A stretch of 64,000 nt of DNA, taken from NCBI RefSeq assembly GCF_016086655.4, contig NC_052136.2, positions 53,684,492 through 53,748,491 on the forward strand, in the 5' to 3' direction. This document shows positions 38,745-51,037 of the stretch, in pieces. The translations under genes were made by a program, and so were the position numbers. How positions within the stretch are numbered: the first letter of the stretch is position 1; each line of letters opens with the position of its first letter. Source of the DNA: Lepeophtheirus salmonis (taxonomy: Eukaryota; Arthropoda; Copepoda; Siphonostomatoida; Caligidae). The notes beneath the pieces were generated by a model, which saw only the letters and a list, made by a program, of their open reading frames with translations, had not been told where the DNA came from and did no database searches.

Positions 38745-39481
38745 TTTGATAAGATTAATTAATAGTTCAAATATTCATAGGAAGTATTATAATCATCTGA
38801 TTAAAGCTATGTATGCCCCATTCTGTTTAATAACTTGTCGCCAACGAGAATTTAAATTCATTACACACTTCTCGTTGAAGCCCTTGTCAATATTGGCAAA
38901 AAAAACTCGGACAACCAATTTAGACCAGAACAAGTAGTAGTCACTTTTGCCAGGTCTGAACTGCAAAAGAACTTCCCATCTGAACTCGCAGAGCTTCAGG
39001 CGCGTCATGAAAGATGTATGCGCCTTGGCATTGTCTTGATGATAACCAATTCATCTCTATTCAAGTTTCTTTGTGTATCCAGACTTCTACAATTGGTTCA
39101 AAATGTTTTTATGATCGATGACTAGCTCTTGAAGGATACTAAGACTGATAACATGATATAGCTCGATATTTTCAATGTTGTATCGACATTTTCGACGACA
39201 GGCAATGTATACATAGCAAATTTCTTGGTTGTTTGCGAAGAGTTTTCCCTTTCAGGTAATTATATTGTAAAATACGGCGATTTTTTTCCTTTGAGACCTC
39301 CGTACTCGACGCTTGATAATTCACGATTGAAACAGTAAAGTACAATACTGTTCCAAAGTGTTTGTAGTACACACTCACACCTTTACAACACTTTGTCGTA
39401 CGATCAGATGTGACCAATAATGAGCAAGATATACTTAGTTTAAAAAAAGGTCAAAAGTACGAAATTACTTTTTCTTCAACC
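38745..39481 (-). mobile_element. Mariner element, family M1 copy 3, internally deleted
   Basis: The right end, read on the minus strand from 39481, is GGTTGAAGAAAAAGTAATTT, the M1 terminus, next to TA (39482-39483). The N-terminal region (39420-39080) matches copy 1 at nucleotide level but has stops. The C-terminal frame 39035-38793 retains QDNAKAHTSFMTRLKLCEFR, holding the second catalytic Asp-Asn motif. It then has a shortened third motif (RPGKSDYYLF, about three residues closer than the usual 34) and ends NLNSRWRQVIKQNGAYIA. The region with the first aspartate is missing. The left boundary is approximate. Confidence 0.85.
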
Positions 39482-42400
39482 TATTATTATGGGAAAAAGT
39501 TATCTTATACATACATTTGTATATATTTCGCAAGTTCTAAATACCATTAGTATAATTATTGCACTTTTTCTATGCAAAAATATATACATAAATGACCTGT
39601 TTTTATTATTATTATTTTTGTGGTCTATCCAAATTAAGGGTATATGAAGTTTTTTAGCAAAGGATGCATAAGAAAAAAACAGAAATTGCCAATTTTATTC
39701 TATCTATTTTTAAATATGTATTATTTATTTTGGCAAAGATGTATTTCGTAAAAAAATAGAACATTTTATAATTGAAATTAGTTTTTACCTTATAATATGT
39801 TGTATTTTTATGTTGGTATTGTTTTTTAAAGAGTGCTGATGAATGTATATATATATTTTATAAGGTTAATTACAATTATATTGTACGAGTATAAAATGAT
39901 GAGAAAATATGAATTTAAAAAAGACAAATGGTTTCCTTATCGGAAATTGAGAGAACTACTTCATTTTTGATAAATAATTAGGAAAAAAGTAAGGTACAGT
40001 TTTTTTGGTTGTATAAAAACACATTATATCTAGTCTGCCAAAAGTGATATTACATAACGAATAAATACATAAAATAGATTTGTTTTGCAAAGTAAACATG
40101 AATAGACAGAAGTACATATGCAGCCCTTTTTACTAGGTTTTTAATTGCATAAGCTTTAGAGAGAGATGGGAAATATTAAAAATAAGAAGAAAAATATTTT
40201 TTTTTCTTTGTTAAAAAATATGGCCTCTCATCAAATAAAAAAAATTAACGTTTCTGGCCATTAAATCTAGTGCCAAAATGAGTTAATAAAAGTTTCATTA
40301 ATCCTTATATCAATTCACATAGGAACTTGGGGAATTATTACAGTCGCCATATAAAATTTATGCTTTTTTTCAAATAGCAATCTTCATAGTGTCACCCAAC
40401 CTTTTATCTAATACGAAACAGAAGGCTCAAAATATATTTAGCCAACTATGTCATTTTGTCCAGCTGGTGAACAATTATAAATTTAATAGATGATATATTT
40501 TTAGGATTGCAAGTATAATCTATGTTTTTAGTATATCAACGTATAGAACACTAATAAAGAGGATTAGTATATAAATCAACATTTTACAAAAAAGTATTTA
40601 TTTTTTTTTTGGTTATTTGGGGAATATCTAAATTTTTTTCATGTAATTTTAATTGGTCAAAAGAAGTTTTATTTTAGTAAGTATTGTTTTATAATATTTT
40701 GACCAACATATAAGATAGGTAACGTTCCCCATTGACCATATACTGAATACATTTGAACTTCGGTAATTTAAAAAATGGTGAATTTTTTTTCTTTTTAAAT
40801 AACTTTTCGTTAACATATGTTATAAGGGAAATTGTTTCCTTCAAAAAATACAAAAATTAATTAGTTATTGTCGATTTTGCAAAGAAATTGAAAAAATCAT
40901 TTTTGTAAATTTAAAATTGATACTAATATTTGATTCTCATAAATTGTTCCAATAAAAACTTACGATCCAAATTGCAATGAGTTTAATTTCATAGCATATT
41001 CTGTCAAAACAATTTTTGCCAATATTTATTTTCGACGACATAACTACTTCAACACATGGTAGCAACTAAACATATTTCCAAGAAACTGTAGAATCTCGCC
41101 ACTAGAATAATACTAGGACAACAGCCTTATTACAGTGCATTGTAAAAAAATGAAGTTATAGAGTCAACCCATACATATTTCCTTCTTTAGGAACGACCGT
41201 GTACCGCCATTTAGTTTAAGAGAATAATTTCTCCTGATCTCAACGTCGACTGAGCTACGTTGCTCTATACTATATATTTAAGTTATTTACTTTTTTTTAT
41301 ATTTCACCAAATTTAAATAACAATTGAGATAATATAAGTAAATACATACGTGTACCTTTAAAAAACATGTCTTTTAACGATTTTTTAATAGAAATCTGAA
41401 AATTAATACATTTTCAGATAGAAATATACATATATTAATTATCAAATTATCTCATAATGTAGAATGTTTATCAAATAGTTATTTTGACCTTGAAATATAC
41501 TTTTGCGTTTGTATACATACACATAGAGATATAGTTTCTACCTTTTTTTTAAATTTTACCTACAGATGTTAATATCTACAACTTTATTTTTGATATTATA
41601 TTTGATGAGTACCTTGCCTGCCCACCTATTTTCACGTGGAAATGTGTTGTACAAGTATGTCCCCTTGTAGGATACTTTTAAAGCAAAGTAAGACTACTAT
41701 TACTATTATTAAAGCACTCTATTGAATTTTATATGTGCAGTATATTTTTTCTGAAGGGGGCTTAAACTGATTTATCCAAACCTTTTTACATATAGAAAAA
41801 TACAATATTATGCCATACTTTATACTAAGAAAATATAAATTATACATACACAAAAAATCTCCTTCAACAAAATTTCCCTTAAAGGATTTTTCTCATATTT
41901 TCACCCTCATTATATCATTACTGAATTTTTTTTTTTTTTTCAATAAGATAAGAATTTATAAATGGTAGGAAAACTATGGGGAAGCTTAGAAAAACAAGAT
42001 GATGAGTTTTTACAGCTTGAGAAAGAGAGAGAGATGATGTACAATTAGAAATATATACTGGGATTAGCTACTTCAAGAACTTGAAAAATTATAAAATAAT
42101 TTATACTTTATATATTTGTAAATGAAATTCCTCCCTTGAATATTTTATAAATAATTTATATAAATTACCAAACTTTCTTTTTATTATGACATAATTTATA
42201 AAGAGAATATTTACAAAAGTAAATTTTCTTTTAAAAATAGCTTCAAGGCAGTTATGTGTTGTTTATTATACTTTTTAAAGTTAGGGAGGGGGTCCTTTAT
42301 GGGTATATGTACATATATATAATATATAAACAGTATATTATATAAAGCAACAACAAAAAATAAGTGATTGTCATCACCAAACAATTTTGACCCTTTAAAT

Positions 42401-44127
42401 GAAGGCAATTAATAAAAGGGTTAAAGACATTACAATATCTAATGACCTCATTATAAGGGTAACTTATTCTCCTTAAGGACATAAAGAGTTATAGGAGGCA
42501 TATGACAATGAATTAGCATAGCTTAATATTTAACCTTAATATGTAATTATGATGAATAATACATACTTTTTTGGCCGTAATTATCAACTTCCTATAGTCA
42601 ATTATAAAATTTGTCTAACTATGAAGGCTGATTACATGCATATGTTTATCTGAGCAATCACGATAGCAACGAAAAGCATATAAAAATCACAGTTTTTTGG
42701 CTGGGTTTTAAAGTATGAAGAGTTACATTACGTCACGCATTGACCTTGAGATGAGTGACATCACGTATGTACAAGAACCATTTTTATTAGCTTATAGAAA
42801 ATATCCCTCCTTCAAGGAAGTTATATTTGTTAGATAATATGTACCTAATAGAATATAAAAATCTCATTTTCTTATTATTAAGTATCTGTATAATAAGACT
42901 GACGTATGATAGTGTACCACATACAAATAGTTTCCCTGCTCTTAATCCGATAGAACGATGAGTTATTTCCTACTGTAAGTACTGTATATAAATGGCATGG
43001 AATGTGTGTGTATAGCATAAATTATGTGTACAAAAAGCTGCAAAGATATGTAAATATTTTTAAAAGTAACATGGTTTTTTTAGTGTAACTCCCTCCTTAC
43101 AAAGAAAATTTGATCACAATTTATTTGTGAGGCATGCATAAAACCATATGCCCTTTATTGAGCAAAAATATAAGATTTACATAATAAAGATAAAGAATTG
43201 AACATGCAAATTGCTTATTAAAATCAATGCTGATCTTCAAAATGCTTAAATGATGTCGATTGCACTTTTTACGAAAATCGAAAAAATGCATTACTGATTG
43301 GTCCGTTTATATCTTCTATCACTACATGATGTCTAATCTTAGAATTAAAAAACCAACAACAACACTATTTATTATTTTTAGAACAAATCTTCCCAATAGT
43401 TTTCAATAAAACTTTTATATTTGGCAGGAAATTTCCTCTTTTTACAGTTTTAAGGCTTTAGATTTTTGTATTTATTTCTATGGAATGAGTTTTATCAATA
43501 TTTTAAATATTTTTACATAAATGTCTGTTCTAAAATAAAGCAATATTCTAATCCTTTTTTAAAAAACTAAGATATATTTAGTCCCATCCTCTTAAAACTG
43601 ACTCTGATCCTCTTTTCATAAACCAAATTATGGACTCAGAACAATGAGGCAACAACGCAATGAGCTATAAAATTTCCTTTAACAGTTATATGCCTATAAA
43701 TCTATTTTCAGAATATTTTATATTTTTAATAGGGAATCGCTGGCTTAGAAATAGCTTGCAATTCATATAACAACATTTATTCTCAAGTCTTTTCTAGCAA
43801 GGATTTTTCTAAGAAACCTTTAAAATTTTCCATTGGTAGGGAAAACAATGTTTTTTTGGTGAAAAAATTATTTTGTCCCCATTTATCCAAGAATGCTTCT
43901 TAATCTTTGAGATGCTAAGAACTTTTAACATTATCGAATAAAGTCTTTTTTATTTTAAATATGAATATTATATTATTTGTTAATATATAATAAAGATTTG
44001 AATTTTGTGGAATGATAGTAACATGTAAATAATTATTATTCCTCAAATAAAATCATTTAGTAGGTGTGTGAAAAAACATTATTATACATAGTCTAATTTG
44101 AAATAGGACAAATTGTAATTAAGTATA
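39482..44127. other. AT-rich stretch, no recognised gene
   Basis: No gene recognised. A somewhat GC-richer patch at 41040-41270 has no clear identity (see rejected items for a tRNA-like word). Confidence 0.4.
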
Positions 44128-44962
44128 GACCGAGTGGCCCGTTAAAATGTAAACACTGTGTATTTTAAACTTCAATAAGATATAATTTATTAATGGGCAA
44201 TAGAATTTCAAAAATAAATACTATAAATAGATGTGTGTCTGGGCTCTCTTAATCATTAGTTTAAGAGCCCTTAGCGACAACCATGGCTTCCAAGTTGTGG
44301 CGGAAGGCCTGGTAGCTCTGTAGTCTACTGGGATGGCGTCCCAGTTCTGGCTTACAGTGGCTTTGGGGGCCTTGGTGTTTTTAGATGACGGACACTGCAG
44401 GTCTTCCCTCGATATACACACAAAAGGTTGGTATCAGCGCTGTAGGGGGCCAAAAGTGCCAAAAAAAACAGTTCAAAAGAGCTCAAAAGATTCTTGCAAC
44501 GGAGGAGATGGGATTATTTTACTGTTGGTGCAAAAAGTTGTCTCTCCCCCCTCACAAGGCTCTTACCCCTCATTCTTTATAGCTATCTCGAAAGTTTGGT
44601 GCAAACCCCCGAGATCTCTTGCAGGGCCCTCATGGACATGAGGGGGTTGGCTTGATCCCTTTTCTTTAACTTTCCGAGTCCAGTTTGCCCTTTTTGACAG
44701 AGCCCTTCCTCCTCTCCAACGTTTCAGACCTGCTGACGGCGTAGTCGGTGGTCCTGGAGAAGCCCAACTGGTTGGAGTGCACGAATGGAAATTCGTCGAT
44801 AACGTTCAAGTGTAATTTCCTCAACTTGTACGTAAGCTAGAGAACTCAAAATTGTTTTGTTTTGTAACTAAATGTTTATGCTTTAATATGAATTAATTTC
44901 AATGACTCAAACTTTATTAATTATCGAATTAGTAAGTGTTCAGATTTTAATGGACCACCCGG
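44128..44962 (-). mobile_element. Tc1-like element, family T1 copy D, internally deleted
   Basis: Left end GACCGAGTGGCCCGTTAAAA and right end TTTTAATGGACCACCCGG are inverted, with TA outside both. The minus strand keeps the N-terminal region (44830-44500), seen as nucleotide matches to copies B and C, such as the GGACTCGGAAAGTTAAAG region. It also keeps the C-terminal tail (CPSSKNTKAPKATVSQNWDA at about 44400-44330). The core is deleted at about 44460-44440, close to the joint in copy B. Stops are many. Confidence 0.87.
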
Positions 44963-46503
44963 TAAAAGAAGTAGTTACAATAGAATTAAGGTATTTAAGG
45001 TATGTATGTATAAGCAGAAGGTTCGTTCCTGCTGCCAATCGTTGTATATCTCCATCTCTTGAGGTATATTCATACATACCGTTTGGCAAAATTCTTCAGC
45101 ATTCATAGTTATGTATCTTTTTTTAAGGAGCGGTTGTTTAATATATATGTACATAAGTAATTCTAGAAATATGAACACACGTCTATTTATGTATTACAAT
45201 AACAAACCACGCAACCTTTCTCTTTTATGTTTATCTATCCCTTTGCTTATGTTTGTCCAACGCGGTGATCTTTCGTCTTCATGATTGTATGTATTGAAGC
45301 TACGAACATTATACAATACTTATATATTGTATGTACATATCCTACCGTCTATACATACCTAATAGAGGGAGTAGGAACTTCCCTTCATCTGAAGACATGA
45401 CTCTATTATTATTTACTGGTGCAATGATCCTAAAAATGCTACTAAGTACTCATATACAAAGAGAAGAGATGTTTGGAAAATAAAGAAATAAAAGGAAGAG
45501 AAAAAAACTTCTTTTTTTACCCCTTAAGAACCGATTTGGCTCGTCCACTCCTTTTCATTTTCACATTATAACAAAGGTTTTATGTCAATTAACTAGTTGA
45601 TGGATGACTCCTTTTTCATGGTCCTTCTTCATTCATATTATTTGGTAGTAGGTGGTTTCTTTATTTCTGCGTATGAAGATCTGATAATTGTATGTACTAT
45701 AAAGGTGAATCGTTTTGTAATTTAACTAATGCCTAATAATCATCGGACTTATATATTTATTATAATAGTTAACTTATGAATAGGCGCTAATTTGATTATG
45801 CATTGATTCAACATGACGGTGCAACAAAAGTAATGTCGTGTCTGCCCTTGTTTAATCTCGATATCTTTTTAAAGGTACTTAAAGGACAATTATATATATA
45901 TATATATATTACTGTGAAGGTCATTAAAAGTGACCATGTTTTCTTACTATTAAAACTACAAATTTTTTTGAATTAATACTAAGCCAAAGTTTATAAAATG
46001 TTACTATTTTTTCTCAGTAATGGAAAAATAAAATGTATTAAGATTAGCAAGAATGGAAGGCTATCATGGTGAAAACGGTCGTAGGAAAAATACTATTTTT
46101 CTTTCTTTTGTAAAACTACCGCTTTTGTTTATGTCAATGTTTTAAACGTTAAATAATATCAACAACTAAAAAAAATGGAATTAAATAGGCTCATTTAATT
46201 ACTCGAAAAATAACGGAAGTGTGATAATTATCAGTTTGGAAGAAGGGCCATATTTTGCAATAGTTATTACGACTCCACTTATTTAAATTGTCTTTCAGTT
46301 ATGTTCATAAAGAATATTCTTTCTTGAGATTAATAAAAATTCAGTTTATCCTGATATCTCATCTTTTTAGATAATTCACAGATTCAAGATTTTGTTGAGA
46401 AACACTCATATTCGTAAGGTGTGTCAAAGTACTAGCGATCAAGTCCTTTATAGGATGTTATATATTTAGGAGGAAAAATATTTCCCCTGATATTATTTTC
46501 ATA
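44963..46503. other. AT-rich stretch, no recognised gene
   Basis: Nothing recognised; (TA)n at about 45891-45909. Confidence 0.4.
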
Positions 46504-46920
46504 GCAGGTGGTCCATTGAAATCTGACCACTTACTAATTCAATATTTAATGAAGGTTGATTGATTAACATGAATTCATACTTAAATATATTAAAGCATAA
46601 GCAACTAGTTACAAAAGCAAACAAATTTGAGCTCTCTAGCTTACGCACAACTCGAGAAAATGACATTTGAACCTGAGTATATATTGTGAGGGGAAGGACT
46701 GCAGTGTTCGTCATTTAAACACCGAGGCCCTCAAAGCCACTGTTAGCCAGCCACCTGGATACTATAATTGCCGCCAAGGGCAGCTACAGTAATGATTAAG
46801 AGGGCTAAGAAACACATCTATTTATAGTATTAATTTTGTTGAACTTATATTGTTCATTAAAATATTATATCTTGTTAAAGTTTAAAATTATAAGTGTTCA
46901 TATTTTAATGGACCACTCGG
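46504..46920 (+). mobile_element. Tc1-like element, family T1 copy E, minimal MITE-like form
   Basis: TA at 46502-46503 and 46921-46922 flanks GCAGGTGGTCCATTGAAATC and the inverted right end TTTTAATGGACCACTCGG. At 417 bp it is half the size of copies B-D. The 5' leader runs to CTCGAGAAAATGACATTTGA (start codon region) and then joins directly to the 3' tail (CATTTAAACACCGAGGCCCT, then CTACAGTAATGATTAAGAGG). Nearly all transposase coding sequence is lost. It shows a deeper deletion within the same family. Confidence 0.88.
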
Positions 46921-48263
46921 TACATTTAGGTTATTTCTTTAAAAAAATCCGTATATAACTCTTAAGGTTATTTTGTGTAGATATTCTAACTCTTAATTGT
47001 GTAAGATAGCTCTACAAAGAAATTATATTCCCCACAAAATAAATTTTAGAAAAAAAAAGGTTTTAAGATTTCAAAACTTATAACTTCGAACATAGATTTA
47101 TGAAATTTTCATAATTATTCTGTAAAAATTTCATAATGATTAAAATATGGAACAGTCTTGTGGAAAGTACCTTCTCAAGCAGCTTTCAACGTTTACTATT
47201 GGCTAACCAACATAAATACTTCTAACTCTCATTGCAAATGCTGCATATACGTATGAAACTATAATCTAGAATTGTCGTAAAATAAAATGTGCTTACTCAA
47301 ATTTTATAGTCTATTTTTATGAATTTTAGTAACGTTTCTATTTATTTTGTGAGTAATACTATATTATAAATTCTATGCATATATAAAACGATATCTTTAT
47401 ATAATACCGTAGAAAAATGAATGCTAAATCTATGTATAGTTGAAAAGGAGAAAATAACAAATGCATATTTGAAAGAGACTAAGTAGGTGGTTTCCACCTA
47501 TTTCCAGTAGAAAATGACGCTTCACAACACAACATCTCTAGGCATATAACTAAGTAGAAAAGGAAGAACTAGTTCCACAGGTGCATTTACCTTTAAATGT
47601 ATATATAGACACTTATACACATTTTTGTAATAATGTCGATGGAGAAGAAAGGTATAGATTTTATGAATATATATATTTTAAAGATTAAAGTTATTCATTC
47701 ATCTTCTGATCAATTTGTAAATCTGCTGTAAAAATCAAATAGCAAATGAACTTTTTAATTTAAAAATAAAAATAAATTATCTTATTGTTTTTTTTTCTTT
47801 CTTCTTCAGATATAAATCTTTTTTTATAAATACCTATTTTTTAGCATGTATAAAAAAAGGCAATCGATTTATTTTAACAGCATTTAGGGGGATTAAAAAC
47901 CATTTAAAAAGTTTTGAAACATAAATCATTTTCTCATTGATTGAGGGAGAAGTTCAATATTGAGCAATTCAAAAATGATATGATGTTTGTACATCCATAC
48001 ATCAAAAAATTAAGAAATTAGTATTATTGGCCCTCTTACCATATATATATAAGCATCAAAATATAAGTAACAGTTTCGTATATAAAAATTCCAGCTAAGA
48101 AATGAAAGTACATAGATATTATTTATTTATTTTTTTCGAAAGTTTATGTATACAAAATATTATGTAGAATTATGTATCATTATTGAAGTAACCCATTTTT
48201 GAAGATGTAAAAAATAACAATTTATTAACGTATAAAAGACTCAAATCTTTTATTTTTATAATT
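46921..48263. other. AT-rich stretch, no recognised gene
   Basis: Nothing recognised. Confidence 0.4.
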
Positions 48264-48412
48264 GAGGAGATAAGCGCTTATGCAGATCTCCACTAACAAA
48301 GCTATTCAGTTATTGTCATTTTGGAATAATGGCTGAGATCAAACCTACCAATCTGCAAGGGAAGGTCCTTTATACCTAATCTCGGTGGTTGATCTCCTAG
48401 CCAGGTAAGTGT
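48264..48412 (-). ncRNA. U1 snRNA-like gene or pseudogene
   Basis: Read on the minus strand, the block starts ACACTTACCTGGC, matching the conserved U1 5' end (AUACUUACCUG, which pairs with 5' splice sites) except for base 2. GGCT and GAGATC near the 5' end (48402-48391) pair perfectly with GATCTC and AGCC at 48340-48331, giving a closing stem with a two-base bulge. Next comes ATTATTCCAAAATGACAATA, close to stem-loop 3 of insect U1. Then a weak Sm-like AGCTTTGTTAG. Last is a stem-loop 4 with GGAGAT (48291-48286) pairing with ATCTCC (48271-48266) around CTGCATAAGCGCTT, very like U1 stem-loop 4. The U1-70K-binding loop of stem-loop 1 is not recognisable, and length is about 149 against the usual 164. 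It may be a variant U1 or a decaying copy. No insect-type upstream PSE was recognised. Confidence 0.7.
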
Positions 48413-49084
48413 ATTACATTTTTAAGGCTATTAGATCATGCGATTTTATTTAATTATCAAAATTTGTCAATAATTTTTAATAACTAAATCAACAATCATG
48501 CCTCTTTAACTTTATAATACAATTTGTGACTCCATTGAAAATTTAATTTACTACAGTTCCTTTGTAATGATTAGAATTCATGAACTTCCAGAAAACCTTT
48601 ATTATAAAAAATTGATCATTTAACAATTATTTTGTATTAGTCCACCCATTGCATTGCTCCCGCCCAGTCTTGATTTATTTACATTCACACATGTATAGGT
48701 ATATATCAAAAGAGAAACTTTTGTACATAATATTCTTCCATGGTCTACATAGCCAAGTTATGTACCCTCATTCATTCAAATATGCAATAAATTGCAAGGA
48801 AATTAGATAGATAAATGGATTTTTTTTTTTTTTTTTTTTTTGATAGAATGAGCGAAATCAAACCATGAAAATTAATCGGATTACTCTATGGTATATCCAA
48901 TTATAATAAATATCTTAATAAATAATTGAATTACATTTTATTTTTCGGGGAGGGAGGATAAGGTTTCATAGAATATTAAAAATTTTAGCTTTTATCCTAG
49001 AGTGATTTTTACCTCTAAAATATTTTCAAAAATACATGTTCCTACCCAACAATTAGAAATTTATACTAGAGGGGTATTAGGCCT
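48413..49084. other. AT-rich stretch upstream of the U1-like block
   Basis: Contains a run of 22 T at 48820-48841 and a GC-richer word CCCATTGCATTGCTCCCGCC near 48650. No gene recognised. Confidence 0.35.
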
Positions 49085-49265
49085 TATTCATTCGGCCCAG
49101 TCCAGACTTAAAACCGATCCTTCGGGCTGGCAATAATAGAACAGATTTTTAAAAAAGAAATAAAGATGAGTGACGTCCTAACAGATCGAACTTGATCAGT
49201 CTTAGGACTGATAAAGAGGACTGAACTGTAACAGATCGAGACTGAACTAGAAGGGACTCCATTCT
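49085..49265. repeat. GC-richer unexplained block with TAACAGATCGA repeats
   Basis: TAACAGATCGA occurs at 49179-49189 and again 50 bases on at 49229-49239. Between them lies a small palindrome ATCAGTCTTAGGACTGAT. GGACTGA/GACTGA words recur, and CCCAGTCCAGAC lies at the left. No coding frame. Possibly a decayed MITE or tandem repeat. Confidence 0.35.
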
Positions 49266-49466
49266 TCGGTGCTAAATAAGGAACAAGACAACATTAGCAT
49301 ATACTATTTTGCTTTAATGAAATATCAATTACTTCTAAGTTATTTTTGCTTTAAAACTGATGAAACACAAAGGTGTCACTAATCCCCAAATAAATATAAA
49401 AAAATAGTGTTTTGACATACATAAATGCTCTTTTTTTCTGGATTGAATAGTCACATACGAAGTATA

Positions 49467-50760
49467 CCGTGTGTCCCGAAAGTCTTGACCGGTACCTTCA
49501 ATGGCTTTTTTGAGGTTTCAGAGACTTTTTACGTAAATGTTGCGTTAATAAAAGTTAAAAACCGTTTTCAGATTAACAATTTCTGTTTCAATAACAGTTC
49601 GAAATTCATAATTGTTTTTGACATGGAGGCTAAAAGACATGAAGTAGCTCCTCTGCTTCGTGCAGGAATCAGCCACAAGGAGATCTCTGAGGCCACCAGC
49701 ATGTCCGCTAGCACCATTGGCAGGATCAAGAGGAGGATAAACAAGGGGGAAGGCCTTGAAGACAATCCTCGAAGTAGGAGACCTGTCTTAAAGGCCACCA
49801 AGGTCACTAAGAATAAAATCAGGGCCCAGATCAAGATAAACCCTCTTCTGAGCATCAGAACAATTGCCAAGAAGAACAACATGGGTAAGACTACTGCTTT
49901 CAACATTGTCAAGGATATTGGGGGCAAGTCCTTGGTCCGCACCACCCGTCCCATGTTTTCCATGGCCAATATGGTGGCCAGATACATCCGATGCAAGAAG
50001 GTTTTGAACAACATGAAAAGTAATGGGAACAGAATTCTCTTTTTTTCCGATGAGAAAACTTTTACAGTGGATCCAGTCTTCAACCGCAAAAATGATCGCT
50101 ACATTAGTCTTAATGGTTATGTGGGATCTGAGGAATATGTGTCCATAACCAAGCACCCAGCCAGCATCATGATGCTTGGAGTTGTTGGCTCAGATGGTAA
50201 AGCCATGCCTCCAGTCTTCTTCCGAGAGGGCTACAGGCTCACCTCGGAGGACTACATCAAGGTGCTCAAGACCAAGGTGGTCCCATGGATCAGGAAGGAG
50301 TATCCTGGCAAGAGGGTGTGTTTCCAGCAGGATGAGGCACCCGCACACACAGCCAAGAACACCTAGAAGTGGTTGAAGGAGAATGTGGAATTCTGGCCGA
50401 AGGACTTCTGGCCCCCCCCCTCCTCTCCGGACCTGACCCCCTTGGATTTCAGCATCTGGGCGCACATTGAGAGGCAGGCTTGCAAAAAACGCCACAGCAG
50501 TACCAAAGCCCTCAATGCCAGTATCACCAAGGCCTGGGCCAAGATGGACCCCACCTACATCAAGAACACCTGCTCCTCCTTCCGTCCCCGTGTTGTGGCT
50601 GTTATGGAAGCTAAAGGTCAAATTGTTAATAACATATTATAGATTGTAACCAAGCGAAGTTTTTTTATAAAAAACATATCTCTGTATCTCTACTTTTAGT
50701 CCTTGTAGATCTGAATGAAGTTGGAAGTTAGAAATCAGTCAGGACTTTCCGGACACCCGG
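49467..50760 (+). mobile_element. Near-intact mariner/maT-like transposon, family T5
   Basis: TA at 49465-49466 and 50761-50762 flanks imperfect 23-bp inverted ends: CCGTGTGTCCCGAAAGTCTT and, reverse-complemented, CCGGGTGTCCGGAAAGTCCT, each followed by GAC, with 3 mismatches in 23. The 1294-bp size is that of a full-length element, and the interior has a single transposase gene (49623-50642). It is much better preserved than any other element here and clearly less AT-rich than its surroundings, so it probably arrived more recently. Confidence 0.93.
49623..50642 (+). pseudogene. DD37D transposase with one in-frame stop
   Basis: ATG 49623 (MEAKRHEVAPLLRAGISHKE) lies just inside the left end; the longer frame beginning at 49425 starts outside the element and is not used. 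The 339 codons hold a first helix-turn-helix (about residues 8-40), a linker with NPRSRRP and a second helix-turn-helix (about 65-110). The catalytic triad is D143 in FFSDEKTFTVD, D237 in QQDEAPAHT and D275 in PSSPDLTPLDF. The 37-residue spacing between the last two aspartates fits the maT (DD37D) group. The frame is intact apart from TAG at codon 248 (50364-50366), between D237 and D275. Without readthrough it would give a product lacking the third aspartate. A run of 9 C at 50412-50420 keeps the frame. Function if restored by suppression: excision and reinsertion of the element at TA. Confidence 0.92.
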
Positions 50761-51037
50761 TACATTAACAGATTATTAAAATTATCAATTCACGTGGATT
50801 TCTAATCGCTCAAAAGTTGGATCAATCTGTGGAAGTTGTATACATATTTTATTTTAATAGAAAAACGCCCTAAAACAAGATTTCATAATCTAAAAAAACA
50901 AAAATAACCAAATGTATATTTATGACTAGCGTCTCAATAATAAACAAGAAGAATTAGAAATTGAATAAATAAGATACTAGTTTTTTTTAAATTATATAAT
51001 TGATTACTCTACAAATTTAACATGTATTATCATACAA

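Noticed and set aside
41240..41265. tRNA box A-like word TAGCTCAGTCGACG on the minus strand
   Set aside because: No matching box B at the right distance and no cloverleaf; at most a SINE-like remnant.
48264..48412. Reading the same block on the plus strand as a spliced-leader RNA with donor CCAGGTAAGT
   Set aside because: The minus-strand match to U1 stem-loops 3 and 4 explains the donor-like word as the U1 5' end in reverse complement.
49425..49622. N-terminal extension of the transposase frame
   Set aside because: It starts upstream of the element's inverted end; ATG 49623 is inside the element and fits the family length.
49568..50156. Long minus-strand open frames (up to 173 codons) over the transposon
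   Set aside because: Shadows of the plus-strand DD37D transposase frame.
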